NCBI GenBank assembly: GCA_934631005.1
Contig: CAKTXA010000044.1
Coordinates: forward strand, 1-14,014
Direction of reading: 5' to 3'
Length of the DNA: 14,014 nucleotides
Source of the DNA: an uncultured Oscillospiraceae bacterium
Lineage (GTDB): Bacteria; Bacillota; Clostridia; Oscillospirales; Oscillospiraceae
Positions 1-5,653 of the stretch are shown here, one piece after another; the first letter of the stretch is position 1, and every line of letters starts with the position of its first letter. Made by a program: the position numbers and the translations under genes. The notes beneath the pieces are model-generated. The model had not been told where the DNA came from. It did not search any database and saw only the letters and a list, made by a program, of their open reading frames with translations.

Positions 1-159
1 CCAGAGCTTGCCTTGACGCAGATCTCCCCTTCGAGTCCTTCTACTGCTCAGTGTTGCACTTGACTTGACAATGCAAGGAGGGGAAGGTATTGGGTGCATT
101 CCGCCCTGCCGGTGCGTGCAAAAGTCACGGCTGCCTGTCTGCGTTCAAAGCAAAAGTAG

Positions 160-175
160 TGTTTCACGTGAAACA
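160..175. promoter_or_regulatory. parS centromere site
   Basis: The 16 bases read TGTTTCACGTGAAACA, a perfect palindrome identical to the canonical bacterial parS. Known role: ParB loads here, closes as a CTP-dependent clamp, spreads, and helps ParA and SMC move newly replicated origins apart. It lies about 23 bases upstream of the -35 box of the parA promoter, so ParB could also influence parAB transcription (inference). Confidence 0.96.
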
Positions 176-198
176 TTCTCCAATTTCTTTCTTCCTTC

Positions 199-227
199 TT
201 GCAATTCTCCCCGCGAGCAGATATAAT
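199..227 (+). promoter_or_regulatory. Probable vegetative promoter of parA-parB
   Basis: TTGCAA (199-204), a 17-base spacer and a perfect TATAAT (222-227). Transcription would start near 234, about 30 bases before the parA ATG at 264. The promoter lies inside the in-frame upstream extension of parA, which supports the ATG at 264 as the real start. Confidence 0.75.
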
Positions 228-263
228 GATTTTTGGACACGACTACAGAAAGAGGGGCGCGCG

Positions 264-1019
264 ATGGGGGTCATTTTGGCTTTGGTCAATCAGAAGGGCG
301 GCGTGGGGAAGACGACCACGGCGGTGAATCTCGCGGCGGCGCTGCATCGCGCGGGAAAGCGCGTGCTGCTGTGCGATTTTGACCCGCAGGCAAACGCCAC
401 CTCCGGCTTCGGCGCGGAAAAGGGCGCGCCCTCCGGCACGAGCTATGACATCGTGCTGGGCGAACGGGACGCCGCGTCCTGCGTCCTGCACACGCCGTTC
501 GGCGACCTCATCCCGTCCTGCGCGGCGCTCTCGGGCGCGGGCGTGGAGCTGGTGGGGGCGGACGGCCGCGAATACGCCCTGCGGCGCGCGCTCGAGCCAC
601 TGCGGGAGCAGTATGATTATATGTTCATCGACTGCCCGCCGTCGCTGGAGCTTTTGACGCTCAACGCCATCTGCGCCGCCGACCGCGTGCTCATCCCCGT
701 GCAGTGCGAATATTACGCGCTCGAGGGCCTCAGCGACCTCATGCAGACGCTCCGCGCTGTGAAGCGCAGGCTGAACCCGACCATCGACGTGTTCGGCGTG
801 CTGCTCACGATGTATGACGGGCGCACGAATTTCTCCGCGCAGGTCGCGGAGGAGGTGCGGCGCTACTTCCCCGGCAAGGTCTTTGCCGCCGTCATCCCGC
901 GCAACGTCCGGCTGTGCGAAGCGCCCAGCCACGGAAAACCGGTTTACGAATATGACCGCTTCAGCCGCGGCGCGCAGAGCTATGAGCAGCTCGCGCGCGA
1001 GGTGCTGGAGCGCACGTGA
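264..1019 (+). CDS. parA: ParA/Soj chromosome-partitioning ATPase
   Basis: A 251-residue ParA-type ATPase that binds DNA nonspecifically as an ATP dimer and is stimulated by ParB to segregate origins; in Bacillus the homologue Soj also controls DnaA. The deviant Walker A motif KGGVGKTT is at residues 11-18, with the signature lysine K11 and catalytic K16. Walker A' is LLCDFDPQAN (35-44, with D38), and Walker B is the YDYMFIDCPPS segment. The length matches chromosomal Soj proteins. An in-frame start at 90 would add 58 residues that do not look like ParA and would run through parS and the promoter, so ATG 264, preceded by AGAAAGAGGGG, is preferred. The stop overlaps the parB ribosome binding site region, so the two are probably co-translated. 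Confidence 0.96.
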   Translation: MGVILALVNQKGGVGKTTTAVNLAAALHRAGKRVLLCDFDPQANATSGFGAEKGAPSGTSYDIVLGERDAASCVLHTPFGDLIPSCAALSGAGVELVGADGREYALRRALEPLREQYDYMFIDCPPSLELLTLNAICAADRVLIPVQCEYYALEGLSDLMQTLRAVKRRLNPTIDVFGVLLTMYDGRTNFSAQVAEEVRRYFPGKVFAAVIPRNVRLCEAPSHGKPVYEYDRFSRGAQSYEQLAREVLERT

Positions 1020-1033
1020 AAGGAGGCGGCGAT

Positions 1034-1909
1034 ATGTCCGCACAACGAGGGCTCGGCAAGGGCCTCGGCGCGCTGCTCGGCGAGAGCGCCATGCAGCCCG
1101 CGCCCGAGGGCGGCGCGCTGCTGCTGCCGCTGCAGAAGGTGGAGCCCAATCCCGACCAGCCGCGCCGCCGCTTTGACGAGGCGGCATTGCAGGAGCTGGC
1201 CGATTCCGTCCGGCAGCACGGCATCATCCAGCCGCTCACCGTCCGCAAGCTGCCGAGCGGCTTTTATCAGATCATCGCCGGCGAGCGCCGCTGGCGCGCC
1301 GCGCGGATGGCGGGGCTGCGCGAGGTGCCCGTCACCGTCATCGAGGCCGACGACAAAAAGGCCATGGAGCTGGCGCTCATCGAAAATTTGCAGCGCGCCG
1401 ACCTCGACCCCATCGAGGAGGCGCAGGGCTATCAGCAGCTGATGCAGGAATATGGCATGACGCAAAGCGCCGTGGCCGACCGCGTGGGAAGATCCCGCCC
1501 GGCCGTGGCCAACGCCCTGCGGCTGCTGGCGCTGAGCGCGCCGGTGCTGGACATGGTCGCAGGCGGCGCCATCTCCGCGGGCCACGCCCGCGCCATCCTG
1601 ACGCTTCCGGATGAAAACACACAGCTGGCCGTGGCACAGCGGGTGCAGAATCTGCAGCTTTCCGTGCGGCAGACAGAGCTGATGTGTAAAAATATGTCAA
1701 AGCCTTCCAAAAAAGAGCCCGCGCCCGCCCCGGCGGTCAACTACATCGCCGTGTGTGAGCGCGACCTCAGCCGCAGCCTTGGCCGCGGCGTGAAGATCCG
1801 CCACGGCAAGCGCAAGGGGCGGCTGGAGCTGGAATATTATGGTGAGGACGATCTGCAGCGCCTGCTGGACGCGCTGGATACGATCGGCGGAAAGGAGAAC
1901 AGTCGATGA
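1034..1909 (+). CDS. parB: ParB/Spo0J centromere-binding CTPase
   Basis: A 291-residue protein that binds parS and spreads as a CTP-dependent sliding clamp; it partners ParA and recruits SMC. Visible parts, in order: the N-terminal RGLGKGLGALL motif (5-15) that stimulates ParA; the ParB/sulfiredoxin-like CTP-binding domain (about 31-125) with GERRWRA at 83-89 and ENLQR at 117-121; the helix-turn-helix (about 141-165, MTQSAVADRVGRSRPAVANA); and a lysine/proline-rich linker before the C-terminal dimerisation domain (about 235-285). ATG 1034 was chosen because AAAGGAGG lies 8-9 bases upstream; the GTG at 1016 would overlap parA and adds only MKGGGD. The stop overlaps the next start by 4 bases. 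Confidence 0.96.
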   Translation: MSAQRGLGKGLGALLGESAMQPAPEGGALLLPLQKVEPNPDQPRRRFDEAALQELADSVRQHGIIQPLTVRKLPSGFYQIIAGERRWRAARMAGLREVPVTVIEADDKKAMELALIENLQRADLDPIEEAQGYQQLMQEYGMTQSAVADRVGRSRPAVANALRLLALSAPVLDMVAGGAISAGHARAILTLPDENTQLAVAQRVQNLQLSVRQTELMCKNMSKPSKKEPAPAPAVNYIAVCERDLSRSLGRGVKIRHGKRKGRLELEYYGEDDLQRLLDALDTIGGKENSR

Positions 1910-2493
1910 GCGACCCGAAAACCGCTCCCGTCGCGGAGCCGTCCCCGCAGCCCGCGCCGCCGGAGTCTCCGGAGGAAAAGCGGCAGGCCCCGCTGAGCAG
2001 CGCAAAAAAGACGGCGCTGCTGCGGTATATGGCGATCCTGTTCGCCGTGGCGTTTTTGCTGGTGCTCGCGTCGCTGATCCTGCAAAAAAGCTCCTCGCAG
2101 GAGCAGATCGGCGCGCTGAGCGAGAGCAATGCCAGCGCCCTCACGAAGGCTGAGCAGCTGCAGGCGCAAAACCGCGAGCTGCAGGATGCGGTCACGGACC
2201 TGCAGACCCGGCTGGATGACGCGCAGGCGCAGCTGACCGCGCAGACGGAGCAGGCCGACGCCCTGCGGGAGGAATATGACGCCCTCGAGCGCGAGGCCGA
2301 CGCCGTGCAGGACGCCTACGCGGCGCTGATCACCGCCCTGCAATGCAAGACCCACGAGGGAAACGTCACGTATTCCAAGGCGATGGACGCCGTGGCGCGC
2401 AACAAAAGGTACCTGTCCGACGACGCGCTGGCCGCGTATGAGGCGCTGCTGGCGTCGGATGAAAAACCGGAACAAAGTGAGGCAAAACCATGA
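1906..2493 (+). CDS. Membrane-anchored coiled-coil protein, unknown function
   Basis: I do not recognise a family for this 195-residue protein. Visible layout: an acidic, proline-rich N-terminus (1-30); a basic patch (SAKKTALLRY); one hydrophobic helix (about 41-60); a long polar heptad-like helix rich in Gln, Glu, Ala and Leu (about 66-145); and a short charged C-terminus. There is no cleavable signal, so it probably sits as a single-pass membrane protein with the coiled coil outside if the positive patch stays inside. That topology is loosely like FtsL/DivIC-type proteins, without sequence support. The start ATG overlaps the parB stop (ATGA) and follows AAAGGAG (1891-1897). Its stop overlaps the serS start in the same way, so it is translated with both. 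Confidence 0.85.
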   Translation: MSDPKTAPVAEPSPQPAPPESPEEKRQAPLSSAKKTALLRYMAILFAVAFLLVLASLILQKSSSQEQIGALSESNASALTKAEQLQAQNRELQDAVTDLQTRLDDAQAQLTAQTEQADALREEYDALEREADAVQDAYAALITALQCKTHEGNVTYSKAMDAVARNKRYLSDDALAAYEALLASDEKPEQSEAKP

Positions 2494-3815
2494 TCGACAT
2501 TCGATTTTTAAGAGAAAACCCGGACGTTGTCCGCGAAAACATCCGCAAAAAGTTTCAGGATGAAAAGCTGCCGCTGGTGGATGAGGTCCTCCGGCTCGAC
2601 GCCGAGCGCCGCGCCGCCATCGCCGAGGTCGAGAGCCTGAAGGCCGCGCGCAACAAGCTCTCCAAGGCCAACGGGCCGCTGTACGGCCAGCTGAAAAGGT
2701 GTGATGACGAGGCCAAAAAGGCCGCGCTGCAGGCCGAGATCGACCGGAACAACGCCGCCGTCAAGGCAGACGACGAGCGCCGCGCCGCGCTGGACGCGCA
2801 GGTGGCGCAGGATGATGCGCGCATCCGTGAGATCATGTACACCATCCCGAACATCATCGACCCCTCCGTCCCCATCGGCCCGGACGACCGCTGCAACGTG
2901 GAGGTCGCCCGCTTCGGCGAGCCCGCGGTGCCCGATTTTGAGGTGCCGCACCACGTGGACATCATGGCCCGCTTTGACGGCATCGACAAGGACGCCGCGG
3001 GGCGTGTGGCCGGCATGGGCTTTTACTATCTGCTGGGCGACATCGCCCGCCTGCACGAGGCGGTCTTGGCCTACGCGCGCGATTTTATGATCGACCGCAA
3101 GGGCTTCACCTACGTCATCCCGCCGTTTATGATGCACGGGGATGTTGTGAAGGGCGTGATGAGCCAGACTGAGATGGACGCCATGATGTACAAGATCGAG
3201 GGCGAGGACCTCTACCTCATCGGCACGTCGGAGCACTCCATGATCGGCCGGTTTATCGACCAGATTTTGCCAGAAAGCCAGCTGCCGCTCACGCTCACGT
3301 CGTATTCGCCGTGCTTCCGCAAGGAGGTCGGCAGCCACGGGCTGGAGGAGCGCGGCGTGTACCGCATCCACCAGTTTGAAAAGCAGGAGATGATCGTCGT
3401 CTGCCGCCCCGAGGAGTCCATGGACTGGTACGAAAAGCTCTGGCGCAACTCCGTGGAGCTGTTCCGCGATTTTGAGATCCCCGTCCGGCAGCTGGAGTGC
3501 TGCTCGGGAGACCTCGCCGATCTCAAGGTCAAGTCGTGTGACATCGAGGCCTGGAGCCCGCGGCAGCAGAAATATTTTGAGGTCTGCTCCTGCTCCAACC
3601 TCGGCGACGCGCAGGCCCGCCGCCTCAACATCCGCATCCGCGGCGAGGACGGCAAAACGTATCTCGCCCACACCCTCAACAACACCTGCGTCGCGCCCCC
3701 GAGAATGCTCATCGCGTTCCTCGAGAACCATCTGCAGGCCGACGGCTCCGTCACCATCCCCAAATGCCTCCAGCCCTACATGGGCGGCAAGGCAGTCCTG
3801 ATCCCCAAACACTGA
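2490..3815 (+). CDS. serS: Seryl-tRNA synthetase
   Basis: A 441-residue class II aminoacyl-tRNA synthetase that charges tRNA-Ser (and tRNA-Sec, if present) with serine in the cytoplasm. An N-terminal helical hairpin (about 30-112) is the long coiled-coil arm that holds the tRNA long variable arm. The catalytic core has motif 2 as SPCFRKEVG (273-281) leading to RIHQFEKQE (292-300), and motif 3 as NNTCVAPPRMLIAFLE (397-412) with the ATP-binding R405. The C-terminus ends in the conserved PYMGGKAVL. Serine-site segments read GTSEHSMIG and TLNNTC rather than the E. coli-like PTAEVPLTN and TLNGSG, a variation I associate with clostridial enzymes. The start overlaps the upstream stop by 4 bases behind only a weak GTGAGG ribosome site, suggesting translational coupling. 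Confidence 0.96.
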   Translation: MIDIRFLRENPDVVRENIRKKFQDEKLPLVDEVLRLDAERRAAIAEVESLKAARNKLSKANGPLYGQLKRCDDEAKKAALQAEIDRNNAAVKADDERRAALDAQVAQDDARIREIMYTIPNIIDPSVPIGPDDRCNVEVARFGEPAVPDFEVPHHVDIMARFDGIDKDAAGRVAGMGFYYLLGDIARLHEAVLAYARDFMIDRKGFTYVIPPFMMHGDVVKGVMSQTEMDAMMYKIEGEDLYLIGTSEHSMIGRFIDQILPESQLPLTLTSYSPCFRKEVGSHGLEERGVYRIHQFEKQEMIVVCRPEESMDWYEKLWRNSVELFRDFEIPVRQLECCSGDLADLKVKSCDIEAWSPRQQKYFEVCSCSNLGDAQARRLNIRIRGEDGKTYLAHTLNNTCVAPPRMLIAFLENHLQADGSVTIPKCLQPYMGGKAVLIPKH

Positions 3816-3833
3816 ATCGACCCTCGCCGCACC

Positions 3834-3862
3834 CTGTAGGGGCCGATGACCACATCGGCCCG
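3834..3862. repeat. GGCCGATG hairpin repeat, copy A
   Basis: The unit begins CTGTAGGGG and forms a perfect 9-base-pair hairpin: GGGCCGATG (3840-3848), loop ACCA, CATCGGCCC (3853-3861). An inverted copy is at 5125-5153 and a truncated copy at 13938-13955. It sits in the serS 3' untranslated region. With no T-tract after it, it is a poor terminator candidate. Confidence 0.85.
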
Positions 3863-3886
3863 TCCCACCGCACCACCGGCCATGCC

Positions 3887-3912
3887 GTAGGGGAGGGGTT
3901 CTACCCCTCCCG
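3887..3912. repeat. GTAGGGG end-type hairpin, solo copy
   Basis: GTAGGGG is followed by a perfect 8-base-pair hairpin, GGGAGGGG (3891-3898), loop TTCTA, CCCCTCCC (3904-3911). It resembles the terminal hairpin of the composite elements. The closest match is the right end of the 10638-10934 element, read in reverse, which shares GTTCTACCCC. It is not bordered by the GTCGTAA sequence, so it looks like a solo or decayed end. Confidence 0.75.
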
Positions 3913-3946
3913 CACCCTACCGACCACCACCGCACCCCGACCCTTC

Positions 3947-4173
3947 GTCGTAACGTAGGGGAGGGGCTTGCCCCTCCCGCAAGTGGGCAGCTGTGGATTT
4001 TGGATGCACCGGCGGGCGGCATGCACCCCTTGCCTTCCCCTGGGGGCCGATTCCCCCTATCAGGGGGAAATGTCCCCCAGGGGAAGCCAAGGGCCTCCAG
4101 CAAATCGGCACTGCCCAAAAAGTACGGCAGTGCTTCCCGGCGGGAGGGGCACGCCCCTCCCCTACGTTACGAC
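3947..4173. repeat. Composite palindromic element, short form (copy 1)
   Basis: A 227-base element with 33-base terminal inverted repeats that differ at one position: the left end (3947-3979) starts GTCGTAACGTAGGGG and the right end (4141-4173) finishes CCCCTACGTTACGAC. Inside are the CTTCCCCTGGGGGCCGATTC module, the hairpin TTCCCCCTATCAGGGGGAA, and a right arm containing CAAATCGGCACTGCC, all shared with the other copies. It lacks the central GATGAGGG core stem of copies 2-4. No ORF or transposase is present, so if mobile it would be non-autonomous. Confidence 0.85.
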
Positions 4174-4225
4174 TAAAACTGTTCACTCTTCACTCTAACT
4201 TATTACCTTAAAGGAGCCCTCTCCC

Positions 4226-4663
4226 ATGAAAAAATTCTTTGCGGAATTCAAGGAATTCATCTCCCGCGGGAATGTTTTGGACATGGCCATCGGCGTCATC
4301 ATCGCCACGGCGTTCGGCAAGATCACCGCGAGTCTGGTGAACGACGTCTTTATGCCCTTCCTCGGCTGGCTGATCGGCGGCGTGGACCTGTCGGCGCTCA
4401 ATATCACGCTGCGCCCCGCCGTGCTGGATGCCGCGGGCGAGGTCGTGACCGAGCCGGTCGTCATGGCCATCGGCACGTTCCTCTCGACCATCATCGACTT
4501 CATTCTCGTCGCGTTCGTGGTCTTTTTGATCGTCAAGGCGTTCAACACCGCCAAAAAGAAGCTCGAAAAGCCCGCCGAGCCCGAAGAAGCCGCCCCGCCC
4601 GAGCCGTCCAACGAAGAAAAGCTCCTCACCGAGATCCGCGACCTGCTCCGGGAAAAGAAATAA
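4226..4663 (+). CDS. mscL: Large-conductance mechanosensitive channel MscL
   Basis: A 145-residue homopentameric emergency-release channel that opens under membrane tension after hypo-osmotic shock. The N-terminus MKKFFAEFKEFISRGNVLDMA is the conserved amphipathic helix leading into TM1 (about 16-48, with the AIGVIIATAFGKI pore-lining stretch). An external loop (about 50-78) and TM2 (about 79-104, ending FLIVKAFN) follow. A charged linker rich in Pro and Glu (114-130) precedes the C-terminal helix EEKLLTEIRDLLREKK, which forms the cytoplasmic bundle. The length is usual for the family. AAAGGAG (4210-4216) lies 9 bases before the ATG. It is separated from serS by 410 bases of repeats, so it is probably its own unit, and it ends at a strong terminator. 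Confidence 0.97.
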   Translation: MKKFFAEFKEFISRGNVLDMAIGVIIATAFGKITASLVNDVFMPFLGWLIGGVDLSALNITLRPAVLDAAGEVVTEPVVMAIGTFLSTIIDFILVAFVVFLIVKAFNTAKKKLEKPAEPEEAAPPEPSNEEKLLTEIRDLLREKK

Positions 4664-4669
4664 AAAGCA

Positions 4670-4707
4670 CCCCCGCCGCGCCAAATGGCGCAGCGGGGGA
4701 TATTTTT
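4670..4707 (+). terminator. Rho-independent terminator of mscL
   Basis: The stem CCCCCGC (4670-4676) pairs with GCGGGGG (4693-4699), and the inner stem GCGCC (4678-4682) pairs with GGCGC (4687-4691) around an AAAT loop with one internal mismatch. The stem is followed by ATATTTTT. It begins 7 bases after the mscL stop codon. Confidence 0.9.
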
Positions 4708-4724
4708 GAGCGCTGCCCCAATTC

Positions 4725-5103
4725 GTCGTAATGTAGGGGCGGAGCTTGCCCCGCCCGTTGGTACGCACCATCGTTCTTTTGCCGCAGTGCCGATTTGCTG
4801 AGGGCCCCTTGGCTTCCCCTCGGGGAAGCTGGCTGCGGAGCGCTAGCTCCGCAGCCTGATGAGGGTCGGGGAGCAGTTACGTTTTGATGAGTATGCTAAG
4901 CTATCCATGAGTGCTCCCCGACCCTCATCAGTCGCCTGCGGCGACAGCTGTCCCTACCCTCTTTGTCCCTTCGGGACATTTCCCCCTGATAGGGGGAATC
5001 GGCCCCCAGGGGAAGCTATGGGGTCTCCAGCGAATCGGCACTGCTCAAAAAGTACAGCCATGTTTCCCAGCGGGAGGGGCAAGCCTCTCCCCTACATTAC
5101 GAC
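4725..5103. repeat. Composite palindromic element, full form (copy 2)
   Basis: A 379-base element that is palindromic overall. The ends GTCGTAATGTAGGGG (4725-4739) and its exact complement (5089-5103) are inverted, and the arms stay homologous inward to CTTCCCC on each side. At the centre the 18-base arms GATGAGGGTCGGGGAGCA (4858-4875) and TGCTCCCCGACCCTCATC (4912-4929) pair perfectly around a 36-base loop with TGCTAAGCTATCC. The core is flanked by hairpins GGCTGCGGAGC/GCTCCGCAGCC and GTCGCC/GGCGAC, then GTCCCTTCGGGAC and TTCCCCCTGATAGGGGGAA. The core runs opposite to copies 3 and 4. It sits exactly where the two convergent gene sets meet. Confidence 0.88.
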
Positions 5104-5124
5104 TAAGGAATTGGTGCGGTCGAA

Positions 5125-5153
5125 GGGGCCGATGTGGTCATCGGTCCCTACAG
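5125..5153. repeat. GGCCGATG hairpin repeat, copy B (inverted)
   Basis: Reads as the reverse complement of the 3834-3862 unit. On the - strand it begins CTGTAGGGACCGATGACCAC and continues ATCGGCCCC. One stem position differs between the copies (GGGACC versus GGGGCC), giving a G-T wobble on one strand. It lies between composite copy 2 and the hairpin after rnhA. Confidence 0.85.
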
Positions 5154-5177
5154 GCATTGCGTGGGTATGCACAAACA

Positions 5178-5212
5178 CCCCCGGCGGAAGCGCTTCCGCC
5201 GGGGGTTGGTTT
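5178..5212 (-). terminator. Terminator-like hairpin after rnhA
   Basis: Two perfect 13-base arms, CCCCCGGCGGAAG (5178-5190) and CTTCCGCCGGGGG (5193-5205), are separated by CG. On the - strand it comes 10 bases after the rnhA stop and is followed by a weak T-rich tract (TGTTTGT); on the + strand TTGGTTTGT follows. The stem is very strong, so termination in the gyrA-rnhA direction, perhaps in both, is likely though the T-tract is poor. Confidence 0.75.
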
Positions 5213-5215
5213 GTC

Positions 5216-5653
5216 TCACTTGAACTTCTGCCACTCTCTGACCGCCTGCTCATCGCAGCGGTTGTTTTTTTCGTTTTCGGCGTGGCCTTTGACCCAGTGG
5301 TAGTGCATTTCGTGCTGGCTGACGAGGCCGAGCAGGCTCTCCCAGAGGTCGGGGTTCAGGGCGGGCTTTTTATCGGCCTTGACCCAGCCCCGGCGGCGCC
5401 AGCCCCAGGCCCAGCCCTTTTCCAGCGCGTCGATGACGTATTTGGAATCGGAATACAGCTCCACCGCGCACGGCTCCTTCAGCGCCAGCAGCGCCTGAAT
5501 GACCGCCGTGAGCTCCATGCGGTTATTCGTCGTGACCTCCTCGCCGCCGGAGATCATCTTCTCCACGCCGCCGTACTCTAAAATCGCCGCCCAGCCGCCG
5601 GGGCCGGGGTTGCCGGAGCATGCGCCGTCGGTGTAGATGTGCACGGTTTTCAT
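5216..5653 (-). CDS. rnhA: Ribonuclease HI
   Basis: A 145-residue type I RNase H that cuts the RNA strand of RNA-DNA hybrids, removing primers and R-loops in the cytoplasm. All catalytic residues are visible: D9 (YTDGACSGNPG), E47 (NNRMELTA), D69 (YSDSKYV) and D134 (NRCDEQA), with the conserved H124 in WVKGHAENEKNN. The tryptophan-rich basic segment WAWGWRRRGW (81-90) is the substrate-binding basic protrusion, so this is the E. coli-like form. There is no N-terminal hybrid-binding domain. The ATG overlaps the gyrA stop by 4 bases (5650-5653), implying translational coupling to gyrase, which is an unusual partner. A strong hairpin follows the stop. Confidence 0.97.
   Translation of the reverse strand: MKTVHIYTDGACSGNPGPGGWAAILEYGGVEKMISGGEEVTTNNRMELTAVIQALLALKEPCAVELYSDSKYVIDALEKGWAWGWRRRGWVKADKKPALNPDLWESLLGLVSQHEMHYHWVKGHAENEKNNRCDEQAVREWQKFK

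Larger units (their letters stand above)
1..263. other. Upstream region of parA
   Basis: No complete gene is seen. Two frames are open from the left edge, one to a TGA at 61-63 and one to a TGA at 66-68. The second has more G/C at third positions, so the 3' end of an upstream + strand gene may lie here, but its roughly 20 residues are not recognisable. A ribosome-binding-like AAGGAGGGG lies at 75-83 without a convincing gene after it. The segment then carries a perfect parS (160-175) and a good promoter (199-227) for parA. Confidence 0.6.
3816..4225. other. Repeat-filled intergenic region serS-mscL
   Basis: No gene is supported in these 410 bases. They hold three hairpin repeats in a row: a GGCCGATG hairpin (3834-3862), a GTAGGGG hairpin (3887-3912) and a short palindromic element with 33-base inverted ends (3947-4173). 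These are followed by a TTCACTCTTCACTCT motif (4182-4196) shared with the gyrB-gyrA gap. I see no T-tract terminator for serS and no clear promoter for mscL. Confidence 0.8.

Noticed and set aside
22..48. tRNA-like TTCGAGTCC near the left edge
   Set aside because: The flanking bases do not form a T-arm stem and there is no CCA or acceptor pairing.
65..93. TTGACA at 65-70 as a parA promoter
   Set aside because: The -10 at 17 bases spacing would be TATTGG, a poor match; the promoter at 199-227 is far better.
90..263. N-terminal extension of ParA from TTG 90
   Set aside because: The 58 extra residues are not ParA-like and contain parS and the TATAAT promoter; ATG 264 gives the normal Soj start and length.
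2508..4118. 536-codon open frame on the - strand over serS
   Set aside because: Shadow of serS that continues into the repeat region; no family resemblance.
4856..4863. CTGATGAG resembling a hammerhead ribozyme core
   Set aside because: The GAAA box and the required three-stem arrangement are absent; the bases belong to the long core stem of the element.
3816..5215. Clustered repeats as a CRISPR array
   Set aside because: Repeats are palindromic modules of different lengths and orientations without regular spacers, and there are no cas genes.
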